A stretch of 64,000 nucleotides of DNA from Chromatiales bacterium. Its GTDB lineage: Bacteria > Pseudomonadota > Gammaproteobacteria > Chromatiales > Chromatiaceae. Within the stretch, counting starts at the first letter, position 1. Every line of letters begins with the position of its first letter. A program made the translations under genes and the position numbers. Below the pieces are notes generated by a model, which was not told the DNA's origin, searched no databases, and saw nothing but the letters and a program-made list of their open reading frames with translations. The DNA lies in NCBI GenBank assembly GCA_022360905.1, contig JAKSBX010000156.1:1-64000 (forward strand), in the 5' to 3' direction. Below are positions 37,963-48,026 of the stretch, in pieces.

Positions 37963-38284
37963 AATGAACCTCCTGAGAAATTTGCTTGAGTTGAAAAAAG
38001 TATGGATGAAAAAATCTGAGCGCTATATTAGAGACTCTTTACCCATGATGCTACGATTTGTCTCAATTTCCTCATAGGAATTTCGACAATCACCTTTGAC
38101 TCAGGCTGACTGGGGCAAGAAATAGGTATGTGATTGAAAGTTGGAGATAAGCAGATGCCTAAGGTGATCGACTGGCAGGCACTGTCGAGATGAGCAACCT
38201 GGCTGGGAATGAACTTTATTCCAGGCAAAAAAATAGGGGGTTAAACTACTACCCCCCGACACTTCTCCTCCAATGATCCTGATT

Positions 38285-38725
38285 TTATACTGCCTGGGCA
38301 AAAACCCCGGACTTTTCTAACGTTGGTATCAGGATCGTCTCTTCGCGCTGAATTCGGTCTTCGATCATGTCGAAAATCTCGAATGTGTCAGCGATAAACT
38401 CATCTGAAAAGTTGAAGTCGCAGTTCTTCAACCATTTATTATGATATCGTTCGAACTGTTTTCTAATGGGTTTTTGCCCATTCAGAAACCCCCAGGCCAT
38501 GGATTTCAACTTCGGATCTTGATGAGTCAGCAGGTCAGGATAGACACCTCGATCCTGGTCTGACATATGCCCCTTCATCATCTCCGCCAGATCGCAAATC
38601 ATCTTGTGGGTTGTCATTGCGTTTGGCCTTATGCTCAACTGTTCCCTGGTCATCATAGCTCTTAAATCACTGATAATCTGCTGCATATCAGTGTGGCTAC
38701 CTTTCATGCTTTCCAATGTGCTCAC
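38285..38725 (-). CDS. Hemerythrin-like HHE-domain protein
   Basis: MKGSHTDMQQIISDLRAMM...ICDLAEMMKGHMSDQDRGVYPDLLTH...EETILIPTLEK. Confidence 0.75.
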   Translation of the reverse strand: MSTLESMKGSHTDMQQIISDLRAMMTREQLSIRPNAMTTHKMICDLAEMMKGHMSDQDRGVYPDLLTHQDPKLKSMAWGFLNGQKPIRKQFERYHNKWLKNCDFNFSDEFIADTFEIFDMIEDRIQREETILIPTLEKSGVFAQAV

Positions 38726-38951
38726 ACTATACCCTCCTTTAACGGTGCAAACTCCGACTGTCAGCCGGAGAGACGCGAACTCGATTGAATTTATCAGAAC
38801 TCCCCAGTCTGATGCCGGGTTCCGTCATGATGGTACAAGCTTGTACTATTTGTGGGTAAATAGCAATAGGTGCCTAATATCTCTACTATTTTTCTAGGAA
38901 ATCGTAGCAGGGTTTACCCTTGTATAGCATTATTCAATATTAGGGAAATTA

Positions 38952-39509
38952 CTAACTCTCGGGGAGAGCGTAGATGGCTGCAGCGTTTCTGTGGTAACCC
39001 TTGTAGTCCATTCCATAGCCGAATACATAGCGGTCTTCCACCTGCAATCCGACAAAATCTGCTTTAAAACCGATCCCCCGGTCGTGCCTCTTTTCCACCA
39101 GAACGGCACTCAATACCTCCTCTGCACCTGCATCCCGACAAGCTTCCACAATGGCCGCCAATGTGATGCCATGATCCAGGATGTCATCAACGATGAGGAT
39201 TGTCTCTCCAGCCAGTGAGGCACTGGGATGCCCTTTCCACTCCAGCTCAGAGCCCGATGTCCCTCCCCTGTAGCGGGTCGCATGAATGTAGTCATGACGG
39301 AGCGGGAAACTCAGTCTGGTCAAGAGTTGTCCCGTTGGAATCAACGCACCGTTCATGACGCACAACACCAGCGGATCCCTGGTAGCGAGCCGGTCACTAA
39401 TCTCCAGCGCCATTTGATCCAGGGCTTGTTCAATCTGTTGACTGTCATAGATCAAATCTGCTGCAGCCAATACTTCGGCGGCCTGTTGTGCACTAATCGT
39501 CATGGTCAA
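38952..39509 (-). CDS. hpt: Hypoxanthine-guanine phosphoribosyltransferase
   Basis: PLVLCVMNGALIPTGQLLTRLSFPLRHDYIHATRYRGGTSG; ETILIVDDILDHGITLAAI. Confidence 0.93.
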   Translation of the reverse strand: MTMTISAQQAAEVLAAADLIYDSQQIEQALDQMALEISDRLATRDPLVLCVMNGALIPTGQLLTRLSFPLRHDYIHATRYRGGTSGSELEWKGHPSASLAGETILIVDDILDHGITLAAIVEACRDAGAEEVLSAVLVEKRHDRGIGFKADFVGLQVEDRYVFGYGMDYKGYHRNAAAIYALPES

Positions 39510-40551
39510 GTCCCAGATTTAGTGGTGTTTCATGGGGGATTACTGAAAGCTGGTTGACCGCCTGTTTCCAGCGAGAGTCCAGGTGGATCTGCTGTAAAGA
39601 TCGCTGCTTTCTACCATGCATCCTTACCAGTCGGACATGGGCAGCCGGATCGTTATAGGTTTTCAAGCGCTCCAACACCTGAATCGCTGCACGGCGGTTA
39701 TTACAGACTAGAATCATGTCGCATCCCGCCTCAAGTGCAACCATAGCGCGTTCAGCATAGTCCCCCGCTTCGCTGGCGGCAGCCATATCCAGATCATCAC
39801 TGAAAATCACCCCCTGAAATCCCAGCTGTTGCCTGAGTACCTGCTTCAACCAAAAGCCTGAAAATCCTGCCAGATCCTTGTCTATATGCTGGTAGATGAC
39901 GTGGGCAGGCATAATGGCTTCCATGCCCGCTTCGATCATACTTTCAAACGGCCTCAGATCCTCCATTTTCAGATCCTCGAATCGCCGCTGATCAATCGGC
40001 AGGGCCAGATGCGAATCAGCTGCCACCCCCCCGTGACCGGGAAAGTGTTTGCCAACCACAGCCATGCCCGCCTCATGACAGCCCTGCATCCATGCGTGAG
40101 CCAGACGGGTCACCTCATCCGGATTTTTGGAAAAGGCACGATCGCCGATCACTTCGCTGATGCCCAGACCCAGATCCAATACCGGGGCGAAACTGAAATC
40201 AACGCCACAGCTACGTAGCTCTGAGGCCATCAACCAACCGCCAAGCTCGGCCAGTCTCAAGCCCTGATCCGGGTGTTTACGGTACTGCTCCCCATACCAG
40301 GCAGCAGGCGGCAACTCTGAAAAGCCTGGCCGGAAACGCTGAACACGCCCCCCCTCATGATCCACAGCAATCAGCAACTGGGGAGTTCTGACGTTATGGA
40401 TATCGGTGCATAGCCTGCTGAGTTGCTCCATGGATTGATAGTTTCGAGAGAACAGAATGACCCCGCCCACCGCAGGGTGCCTCAGCAGCTCCCGTTCCTC
40501 CGGGGTAATCTCCAACCCTTCTAGATCAATCATCACCGGCCCGAGACTCAT
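39493..40551 (-). CDS. nagZ: Beta-N-acetylhexosaminidase NagZ
   Basis: MSLGPVMIDLEGLEITPEERELLRHPAVGGVILFSRNYQS; VGKHFPGHGGVAADSHLALPIDQR; start ATG 40551. Confidence 0.96.
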   Translation of the reverse strand: MSLGPVMIDLEGLEITPEERELLRHPAVGGVILFSRNYQSMEQLSRLCTDIHNVRTPQLLIAVDHEGGRVQRFRPGFSELPPAAWYGEQYRKHPDQGLRLAELGGWLMASELRSCGVDFSFAPVLDLGLGISEVIGDRAFSKNPDEVTRLAHAWMQGCHEAGMAVVGKHFPGHGGVAADSHLALPIDQRRFEDLKMEDLRPFESMIEAGMEAIMPAHVIYQHIDKDLAGFSGFWLKQVLRQQLGFQGVIFSDDLDMAAASEAGDYAERAMVALEAGCDMILVCNNRRAAIQVLERLKTYNDPAAHVRLVRMHGRKQRSLQQIHLDSRWKQAVNQLSVIPHETPLNLGLDHDD

Positions 40552-40767
40552 GCCATTTCTCCCTGATACAAACTGGCTTTCGCAGCTGACAGAAAGGAGT
40601 TCCAATTGACCTTTATGCAAAATCGAATGCTGTTTCCTGGTGCTTTTATGATCATTGAGTTTTAAATACTATCTGCTAGGGCTTATCATCGAAGCGCTTG
40701 CTTATGCTATTAATTTTTAGCTCAGTATGCCGCAAACATAGATGAAGTGAAAATCAGGGTTTGAATC

Positions 40768-41181
40768 ATGCGAAATCTCTTTTTGATCTGTCTTTTGCTG
40801 CTCCTTCCGACACAACTTATCTGGGCTGAGGATGAAAATGAAGATGAGGAAGGGGAAAAAGCACCCGTCAAAATCAGTTACTATCAGATCAAACCCTCGC
40901 TGGTCGCCAATCTGGCCGAGGGGGGGAAATACATTCGCTGCGATATTCAGCTGATGACCAAAGATGAGGCTTTTCTCGAATCCTTGGCACTGCATGGCCC
41001 GGCGATACGCCACGCATTGCTGATGCTGCTTTCCGAACAGGATGGAAAAACCCTCAAGTCCTCTGGTGGTAAGGAAGCGCTACGCAAAGCTGCACTCAGA
41101 GAAGTAAAAAAAATACTCGATGAAGCTACGGGTAAAGATGCCGTCGAGGCACTACTCTTCACAACCTTTTTTGTGCAATAG
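40768..41181 (+). CDS. FliL-like exported protein
   Basis: Signal peptide MRNLFLICLLLLLPTQLIWA; YYQIKPSLVANLAEGGKYIRCDIQLMT...VKKILDEATGKDAVEALLFTTFFVQ resembles FliL C-terminal domain. Confidence 0.7.
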   Translation: MRNLFLICLLLLLPTQLIWAEDENEDEEGEKAPVKISYYQIKPSLVANLAEGGKYIRCDIQLMTKDEAFLESLALHGPAIRHALLMLLSEQDGKTLKSSGGKEALRKAALREVKKILDEATGKDAVEALLFTTFFVQ

Positions 41182-41228
41182 GTTGAATTGTGGAACTTAT
41201 TAACCCGCTAGCCCAGTAAGACTATGGC

Positions 41229-42026
41229 TTACGAATGAGACCGGTGGTCCAAGCGGTCCCTCAGCCTGTCGCCGAGCATATTGAGTGACAGTACCACCAA
41301 CATAATCGCCACCCCGGGTGCCAATACCATATGGGGTGCCATCAACATATAGCTGGCACCATCCCTGATCAGACTCCCCCATGAGGCATCGGGCGGTTGA
41401 ATACCCAGCCCAAGGAAGGATAATCCTGCCTCGGCGATGACCATGCCTGCCATACCGAATGTCGCTTCCACGATCAGCGGTGCTGACAACAGGGGCAGTA
41501 GATGGCGTATCAGAATTAAATGACGGGGCGTTCCCAGAGCAATCGCCGCGGTTACATGATCCCGTTGTTTGAGTGACAGTACCTGTCCCCGGGTTAAACG
41601 GGCAAATCCCACCCAACCCACGGCAGAGAGTGCAATAATGAGATTATCCACCCCTGGTCCCATAACACCGGCCAGTGCAATCGCCAGGAGTATTCCGGGA
41701 AATGCCAGAAACACATCCATGATCCTGACCAGGATAAGATCCAGCCAACCGCCCTGATAGCCAGCAAACAATCCAACAGCCGTTCCAATCAACAGGGAGA
41801 GTGACACCACCCCAAATGAGACCAACAGGGATACCTGAGCGCCTACCCAAATCCGTTGCAGAATTGGACGCCCTAGATCGTCATAGCCCATCAATCCCTG
41901 ATCACCCGGTCGCATAAGAATTCGCTGCAGGTCTATCTGGTTGGCTGATTCCGTAACCCAGCCTCCGGTGAATGCCGCCACGGCCCATAGCGCCAGGATA
42001 CTAAGCGGAAACCAATACCTGATCAT
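41229..42026 (-). CDS. ABC peptide transporter permease (DppC-like)
   Basis: DLGRPILQRIWVGAQVSLLVSFGVVSLSLLIGTAVGLFAGYQGGWLDLILVRIMDVFLAFPGILLAIAL. Confidence 0.95.
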   Translation of the reverse strand: MIRYWFPLSILALWAVAAFTGGWVTESANQIDLQRILMRPGDQGLMGYDDLGRPILQRIWVGAQVSLLVSFGVVSLSLLIGTAVGLFAGYQGGWLDLILVRIMDVFLAFPGILLAIALAGVMGPGVDNLIIALSAVGWVGFARLTRGQVLSLKQRDHVTAAIALGTPRHLILIRHLLPLLSAPLIVEATFGMAGMVIAEAGLSFLGLGIQPPDASWGSLIRDGASYMLMAPHMVLAPGVAIMLVVLSLNMLGDRLRDRLDHRSHS

Positions 42027-42952
42027 TTAGCGTTATCCAGTCGGATGCGCGGATCGATCAATCCATACAACAGATCGGTTAGGGTATTGACCAGCACATA
42101 CATCAAGCTGATGAAGAGCACGCAACCCTGCACAACGGGATAGTCGCGTTTTTGAATCGACTCGATCATCAGTGAACCAATGCCGGGCCAATCGAACACC
42201 ACCTCGGTAACGACTGCCCCCCCCAGCAATGCGCCGAGCTGCAATCCGAGCAGGGTAACCACGGGAAGCCAGGCATTACGCATCGCATGTCGCCAGATCA
42301 CCTGTAACTCAGCAACCCCTTTAGCCCTTGCCGTGCGGACAAAATCCTCCCCCAGAACTTCCAGTAAGCTGCTGCGAACCATGCGCGCCAGTATGGCTGC
42401 AAATCCGGTCCCCAAGGTCACCGCCGGCAATATCAGGTTGGAGAGCCCCCCTCGCCCGCTGACCGGCGTCAACCCCAGCCACAATGAGAAACAGAGTATC
42501 AACATGGGACCCAACCAGAAATTGGGGATGGAGACGCCGAGCATGGAAAACCCCATCGCCCCCCAGTCCCAGGATTTACCCCGTTCCACGGCGGCCAGGA
42601 TGCCTAACGGAACAGCTATGACAACGGCCACAAAAAGGGCCGCAATCGCCAGCTCCAAGGTGGCCGGGATTCGCTCAGCCAGCAACTCGCTGACCGGTCG
42701 TTTGCTGTGCAGGGAGTGGCCCAGGTCGAAGTGCGCCAAGCCGCTGAAATAGTTTACCAACTGCTCATCAATCGGCTGATCCAGACCGAGGCTGGTTCGC
42801 AGCGCCTGCCGATCTGCCGGTCTTGCAGACTCCCCCAGCATCACATCTACGGGATCTCCCGGCACCAGGTGAATCAGTAGAAAGACCAGACAGGCAACAC
42901 CTAACATCGAACCGAGCGCCGTCACCACTCTGGACAACAGAAAACGCCCCAT
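42023..42952 (-). CDS. ABC peptide transporter permease (DppB-like)
   Basis: MGRFLLSRVVTALGSMLGVACLVFLLIHLVPGDPVDVMLG; start 42952 overlaps upstream TGA. Confidence 0.95.
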   Translation of the reverse strand: MGRFLLSRVVTALGSMLGVACLVFLLIHLVPGDPVDVMLGESARPADRQALRTSLGLDQPIDEQLVNYFSGLAHFDLGHSLHSKRPVSELLAERIPATLELAIAALFVAVVIAVPLGILAAVERGKSWDWGAMGFSMLGVSIPNFWLGPMLILCFSLWLGLTPVSGRGGLSNLILPAVTLGTGFAAILARMVRSSLLEVLGEDFVRTARAKGVAELQVIWRHAMRNAWLPVVTLLGLQLGALLGGAVVTEVVFDWPGIGSLMIESIQKRDYPVVQGCVLFISLMYVLVNTLTDLLYGLIDPRIRLDNAK

Positions 42953-43455
42953 CAGTCCCGGATCTCCACCAACATCCCAGGCTCGACCCAATCAAACAGC
43001 TCGATAAGATCCCGGTTGCGCATTCTGATACAGCCATGGGATTTCGCCACCCCCATGGGTTCACGGTCTGGTGTACCATGGATATAGATGTATCGTCTTA
43101 GGGTATCCACCTGGCCACCGCGGTTGAAACCGGGTTCAATACCGGACAACCAGATAATGCGTGTTAACACCCAATCCCGCCCCGGCTGCCGTTCAGCCAA
43201 TAACTCACTATAGCACTCGCCGGTTGGACGCCTGCCGGCAAACACCGTGTTAATCGGGCAGTCGGCACCGATTTTGATACGAACCCGGTGCTTGCCTCGG
43301 GGGGTACAACCACTGCCTACAGACTCACCAGGGCCGTTCAGCCCGGAGGAAACAGGATAACGTGCCACCTCTTGGCCGGATTCCAGACAGCTCAGTTGCT
43401 GTCTGGCAAGATCAATTTGCAGTTGCCGATTGCACATGGTGTCCATCCAACGCAC
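42952..43455 (-). CDS. L,D-transpeptidase (YkuD family)
   Basis: YIHGTPDREPMGVAKSHGCIRMRNRDLIELFDWV catalytic SHGCIRM motif. Confidence 0.93.
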   Translation of the reverse strand: MRWMDTMCNRQLQIDLARQQLSCLESGQEVARYPVSSGLNGPGESVGSGCTPRGKHRVRIKIGADCPINTVFAGRRPTGECYSELLAERQPGRDWVLTRIIWLSGIEPGFNRGGQVDTLRRYIYIHGTPDREPMGVAKSHGCIRMRNRDLIELFDWVEPGMLVEIRD

Positions 43456-44935
43456 GCTTCAGTTTCACTTGGGCCAAGCCATCATAATTACCGTCTGACC
43501 TCAGTTTATAGCCATTGATACGACTTCCTTGAGCAGACAGTTGGTCTTCATACCAGAGTGGGATATAGGGTAGATCCCGGTGTAGTTCAGCCGCCACTTG
43601 GTGGTAGAGGTCTGCCTGCACGGAGAGATTGTCCGCCCGCTCCGCCCGGTTCAGCAATTGATCGACTGTTTTGCTCGCATAACGACCCCGATTTGCCCCG
43701 CTTGGCGGCAGGGAGTCACTGGCAAAGATATCCCGATAGATGTCAGGCGTCCTGATACCGACCCAACTCAGACTATAGAGCTGGAAGTTACCCTGTTTGA
43801 TATCACCGAAGAAAGTGCCCCAATCGTAGCTGCGTAGATCCACCTCGATTCCCACCGCTTTCAACTGACTCTGGATCACAGTCGCGAGGCGAATCCGAAA
43901 CGGGTCACTGGAAGTTTTGTAGGTCAGTCTCAATGGGTTGCTATTGCTGTAACCCAATCCAGCAAGCAGTTCTCTGGCCTTTTCCGGATTGTATTCATAG
44001 GCGGTCAGCTGGTCTGCAGCCCAATGCTCCGGTGGGAACAGGGATTCCGCCTGACGTGCAGCCCCCTGCATTACCCAATGGATGATCGCCTGCCGGTCGA
44101 TGGCATGGGCAATCGCTTGTCGAATCCCCAGCTCCCCTGTCAGTCGATCCTGAAGATTGAAACCGATATAGGTGTAGTTGCTGCCTGGCTGCTGTTCCAC
44201 ACTCAAAACCGGTTGACTACGCAGATAGCCGATCAGTTCAGGGGAGAGATCGTTTTGCAGCAGATCGATCTCATTTCTCAGTAGCTTCAATACCCTTACC
44301 GTCGGGTTATTAACCGTGACGAGATGAAAAACCTGGCCATCAGAGCGCCTCTGCAAATGAAGCTCACCGGCTTGTGGCCAGGCAATCAAGTCAAAGGCAC
44401 CACTGCCGACAGGTTCTCGTGCAAAATCATGATCCTGTTCAATCAGTTCTGCCGGAAGAATATCCAGCGTCAGATAGGCGGGAAAAAGCGGATCGGCACG
44501 CTTCAGGTGGAAGTCGATCCGTTGCTCATCGACCTCTTCCATCGATGCGATCAGTTCCAGGCTCGCCTGCTTGGGAGACGCCAGGGCTGGCTCGAGTACC
44601 TGTCGATAGGTTGTAACCACATCCCGGGCATTGAGCTTTTCACCATGACCGAATATCCCGGCATGATTATTCAGGGTAAATCGATAGTGAATTGGTGTAA
44701 TCGCTTCCCAGCTTGCTATGCCTGGCCTCGGCATGCTGTTTGGATCAAACTCCACCAGTCGCTGATAGAGCAGCCTGTTAAGCCGTTCGGATGTTGCGTC
44801 GGTAGCAAAACGGGGATCGAGATTCAGCGGTGCATTGGCCAGCCCCATGCGGATCGCCTCTGTCTCCTGCTCCTGACATCCGCTAATCAGCAGACAGGAT
44901 AGCAACAGTGCCGTCAGGAGGTCTCCTCTCGGCAT
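43412..44935 (-). CDS. ABC transporter peptide-binding lipoprotein (SBP_bac_5)
   Basis: Lipobox CLLISGCQEQ; LNLDPRFATDATSERLNRLLYQRLVEFD; start 44935 (MPRGDLL) or 44950. Confidence 0.94.
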   Translation of the reverse strand: MPRGDLLTALLLSCLLISGCQEQETEAIRMGLANAPLNLDPRFATDATSERLNRLLYQRLVEFDPNSMPRPGIASWEAITPIHYRFTLNNHAGIFGHGEKLNARDVVTTYRQVLEPALASPKQASLELIASMEEVDEQRIDFHLKRADPLFPAYLTLDILPAELIEQDHDFAREPVGSGAFDLIAWPQAGELHLQRRSDGQVFHLVTVNNPTVRVLKLLRNEIDLLQNDLSPELIGYLRSQPVLSVEQQPGSNYTYIGFNLQDRLTGELGIRQAIAHAIDRQAIIHWVMQGAARQAESLFPPEHWAADQLTAYEYNPEKARELLAGLGYSNSNPLRLTYKTSSDPFRIRLATVIQSQLKAVGIEVDLRSYDWGTFFGDIKQGNFQLYSLSWVGIRTPDIYRDIFASDSLPPSGANRGRYASKTVDQLLNRAERADNLSVQADLYHQVAAELHRDLPYIPLWYEDQLSAQGSRINGYKLRSDGNYDGLAQVKLKRALDGHHVQSATAN

Positions 44936-44939
44936 CCTG

Positions 44940-45407
44940 TCACCATTCACTAAACGGGTGTTTCACCAGATTGGCATTGTAATAGCGGGTATCCCCCGAT
45001 ACCTCTTCACCAGCCCACTCCGGCATAACGAACGCCTCATCTTCCCGGCCCAACTCGACCTCGGCCATCACCAGACCCTGATTGGCACCGTGAAACAGGT
45101 CCAGATCCCAGATATGCTCACCGCAGCGGACCTTGTATCGGACTTTATCGATTGCCGCTCCGCTTACCAGATGGTCGAGGAGTTCCAATGCTTCATCGAG
45201 CGGAATCGGGTATTCATACTCCCGTCGACTGATACCATCAGTGCGTCCCTTGATGTTGATATTGGCCTCATCCCCATCCACCCTGACACGCACCGTGGCA
45301 CGATCTGTGGTTGCCAGATACCCTTGCTTTATGACCGCTTCGCGGATGATGGAATCTTTCCATTTATCATTAATAACCAGGAACTTACGCTCTATTTCTA
45401 AAGCCAT
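44940..45407 (-). CDS. CYTH-domain protein (triphosphate tunnel metalloenzyme)
   Basis: MALEIERKFLVINDKWKD (ExExK), KQGYLATTDRATVRVRVDGDEANINIKG. Confidence 0.94.
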   Translation of the reverse strand: MALEIERKFLVINDKWKDSIIREAVIKQGYLATTDRATVRVRVDGDEANINIKGRTDGISRREYEYPIPLDEALELLDHLVSGAAIDKVRYKVRCGEHIWDLDLFHGANQGLVMAEVELGREDEAFVMPEWAGEEVSGDTRYYNANLVKHPFSEW

Positions 45408-46745
45408 TTACTTAACCCTTTCGAAGAGTGCGATGGATTCCACGTGAGCGGTGTGGGGAAACATATCCATGACCCCGGCACTGATCAGCCGGTAACCGTG
45501 CTCGGCCACTAAAATACCCGCATCCCTGGCCAGAGTTCCAGGATAGCATGAGACATAGACAATTCGATCAATACCCAGTTTCGGCAGATGGTGCAGTACC
45601 TCCTGCGCCCCGCTCCGGGGTGGGTCCAGCAGAGCTTTGTTGAATGAGGCCTGCAGCCAGGGCTCATTATCCAGTGCCTCATAGAGGTTTGCTGTATAGA
45701 AACGGGCATTGTCGAGATTGTTTCTGCTGGCGTTATCCCTGGCCCGCGCCACCAGCCCTGCATCACCTTCAACACCGGTGACTTGTGCAGCATGGCACGC
45801 CATGGGCAGGGTGAAGTTACCCAATCCACAGAACAGATCCAATACCTGGTCATCCCCCTTCAGGCCCAGCAGATCCACAGCACGCTGAATCATCTGCCGG
45901 TTGATATCGCTGTTTACCTGGGTAAAGTCACTGGGCAGAAAATCCAGAGTCAGGTCGAATGCCGGCAGCTGATAGCTGAGCGTCACGCCTTCATCCCCCA
46001 GCGGGCGAATGGTTTCCGGTCCACCTTCCTGGAGATAGATGGTTATTTTGTGAGCTGGAGCAAATGCCTGAAGTTTCGCCAAATCTTCATCACTGGCCGG
46101 CTCGAGCAGCCGAAAGATCAACACACAGACCTCATCACCCATGGCCATTTCAATCTGAGGTATCTGATCTCTGATCGATAACTGGTCGATCAGACGACTC
46201 ATCTCCGGCAACAGCTCTCCCACCCGTGGATGCAGGATGTGACAGCAATCGATATCCGTGATGAATGAGGAACCCCGCTCCCTGAAACCGATCAGAGTCC
46301 CCCCCTTTTTAGGTACAAAGCGGACACCCAAACGGGCCTTGCGCCGATACCCCCAGGCCGACTCACCGACCAGCGGCGGCAGTATCTGTTCAGGCTCCAC
46401 TTTACCAATGTGCTCCAGGCTCTCCAGCATCGACTGCTGTTTGGTCTGCACTTGTGCCTTAATGTCCTGATGTTGCAGGCTGCAACCACCACACACCCCG
46501 AACTGACTGCATTTGGGTTCGACCCGCTGCGCGGAAGGTTTGAGGACCTCTACGACTCTGCCTTCGTCATATTTACGCCAACGCCCGGTATAGAGGAAAC
46601 GGACCGTCTCTTCCGGTAAGGAGCCATGCACAAAGGTGGCCTTGCCATCGATGTGCGTTACCCCTTTGGCATCATGGGTCAGGGACTCAATTTGAGCTTC
46701 AACCGGCTCTGTCGGCAGCTGCTTACGCCTACGCTTTCTGGCCAT
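45408..46745 (-). CDS. rlmD: 23S rRNA (uracil-1939-C5) methyltransferase RlmD
   Basis: TRAM-like N-terminus; CSQFGVCGGCSLQHQD; DLFCGLGNFTLPMA; LLDPPRSGAQEV; VSCYPGTLARD. Confidence 0.96.
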   Translation of the reverse strand: MARKRRRKQLPTEPVEAQIESLTHDAKGVTHIDGKATFVHGSLPEETVRFLYTGRWRKYDEGRVVEVLKPSAQRVEPKCSQFGVCGGCSLQHQDIKAQVQTKQQSMLESLEHIGKVEPEQILPPLVGESAWGYRRKARLGVRFVPKKGGTLIGFRERGSSFITDIDCCHILHPRVGELLPEMSRLIDQLSIRDQIPQIEMAMGDEVCVLIFRLLEPASDEDLAKLQAFAPAHKITIYLQEGGPETIRPLGDEGVTLSYQLPAFDLTLDFLPSDFTQVNSDINRQMIQRAVDLLGLKGDDQVLDLFCGLGNFTLPMACHAAQVTGVEGDAGLVARARDNASRNNLDNARFYTANLYEALDNEPWLQASFNKALLDPPRSGAQEVLHHLPKLGIDRIVYVSCYPGTLARDAGILVAEHGYRLISAGVMDMFPHTAHVESIALFERVK

Positions 46746-46747
46746 GA

Positions 46748-47647
46748 TCAGTACGCAGGGAATACGTCAGTAGACAGATATCGATCACCACGATCACAAA
46801 TAATCGCCACGATCACTGCATTTTCAACAGTTTGCGAGAGCTTCAGTGCAGCGGCCACCGCGCCGCCGGATGAGATGCCGGCAAAGATTCCCTCTTTGGC
46901 CGCTAAATCACGGGTGGTCTGCTCAGCATCCTGTTGGGAGATATCGATAATCCGGTCAACCCGGCTGGCATCGTATATTTTCGGCAGATACTCTTCCGGC
47001 CAACGGCGGATACCTGGAATGCTGGCGCCTTCCATAGGCTGGACACCAACGATCTCGATCTGAGGGTTTTTCGACTTCAGGAAGCTTGAGGTTCCCATGA
47101 TAGTCCCGGTTGTGCCCATGGCGCTGACAAAATGGCTTATCCTGCCGTCCGTATCCCGCCATATCTCAGGCCCGGTACCCTCGATATGTGCCTGAGGATT
47201 ATCCTGATTGGAGAACTGATCCAGAATCACCCCTTTACCGGCCGCCTCAAGCTCTCGAGCTTTATCGATTGCAGCTTCCATACTGCCCTCTTTCGGGGTA
47301 AGAACCAGCTCGGCACCATAGGCTTTCATCACGGCCCGGCGCTCAAGACTCATATGCTCGGGCATGACCAGTACCATATGGTAGCCCTTGATCGCGGCAG
47401 CCATGGCCAGAGCGATCCCAGTATTGCCACTGGTGGCCTCGACCAGAGTGTCTCCGGGCTTGATGCTGCCCCTCGCCTCTGCAAGGCGGATCATGCTCAA
47501 GGCGGGCCGGTCCTTCACCGACCCGGCGGGATTATTCCCTTCCAGTTTCACCAGTACGGTATTGCTGTTATCGACGGCAAGGCGCTGCAGACGAACCAGC
47601 GGGGTATTGCCAATGAAGTCTTCGATGGTTTTATATTGCATACTCAC
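46748..47647 (-). CDS. cysM: Cysteine synthase B
   Basis: IEDFIGNTPLVRLQRL; LEGNNPAGSVKDRPALSMI; VEATSGNTGIALAM; GTTGTIMG. Confidence 0.96.
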   Translation of the reverse strand: MSMQYKTIEDFIGNTPLVRLQRLAVDNSNTVLVKLEGNNPAGSVKDRPALSMIRLAEARGSIKPGDTLVEATSGNTGIALAMAAAIKGYHMVLVMPEHMSLERRAVMKAYGAELVLTPKEGSMEAAIDKARELEAAGKGVILDQFSNQDNPQAHIEGTGPEIWRDTDGRISHFVSAMGTTGTIMGTSSFLKSKNPQIEIVGVQPMEGASIPGIRRWPEEYLPKIYDASRVDRIIDISQQDAEQTTRDLAAKEGIFAGISSGGAVAAALKLSQTVENAVIVAIICDRGDRYLSTDVFPAY

Positions 47648-48026
47648 GATTCTACCCCGAATTAGGGCATTTGATCAGTACTATTTTGCACAACATCAGA
47701 CTTATTAGTCCGCTAACCATAGTGCTCAGTTTCAGAGCATCAATCGCGCCCTGGAGCAAAGCGTGGCTTCCAAAGAGGGGTTGCTCCCTTGTCAACAGCC
47801 ACGCTCCAGAGCAGCGTATGTTCAAAGCCCCTGCTATACATCTGCCAGTAAACGATTTGGTCGCCGGAATAATGGTGTGGAAATCTACCTCAGCCGAGCC
47901 GAACTCCGGATGTTGTTCTATTATTGAGAGAAATTCTCGTAAATTAAATTCAACACCAGGGGCGGTTACATTTACCCGGCAACTCAATCTGTCGTATAAA
48001 TAACAATAATCCTGAAGGAGAGGTCA

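Noticed and set aside
47652-48003. Overlapping ORFs on both strands between cysM and the CBS gene
   Set aside because: Region carries the dispersed repeat; neither translation shows a domain
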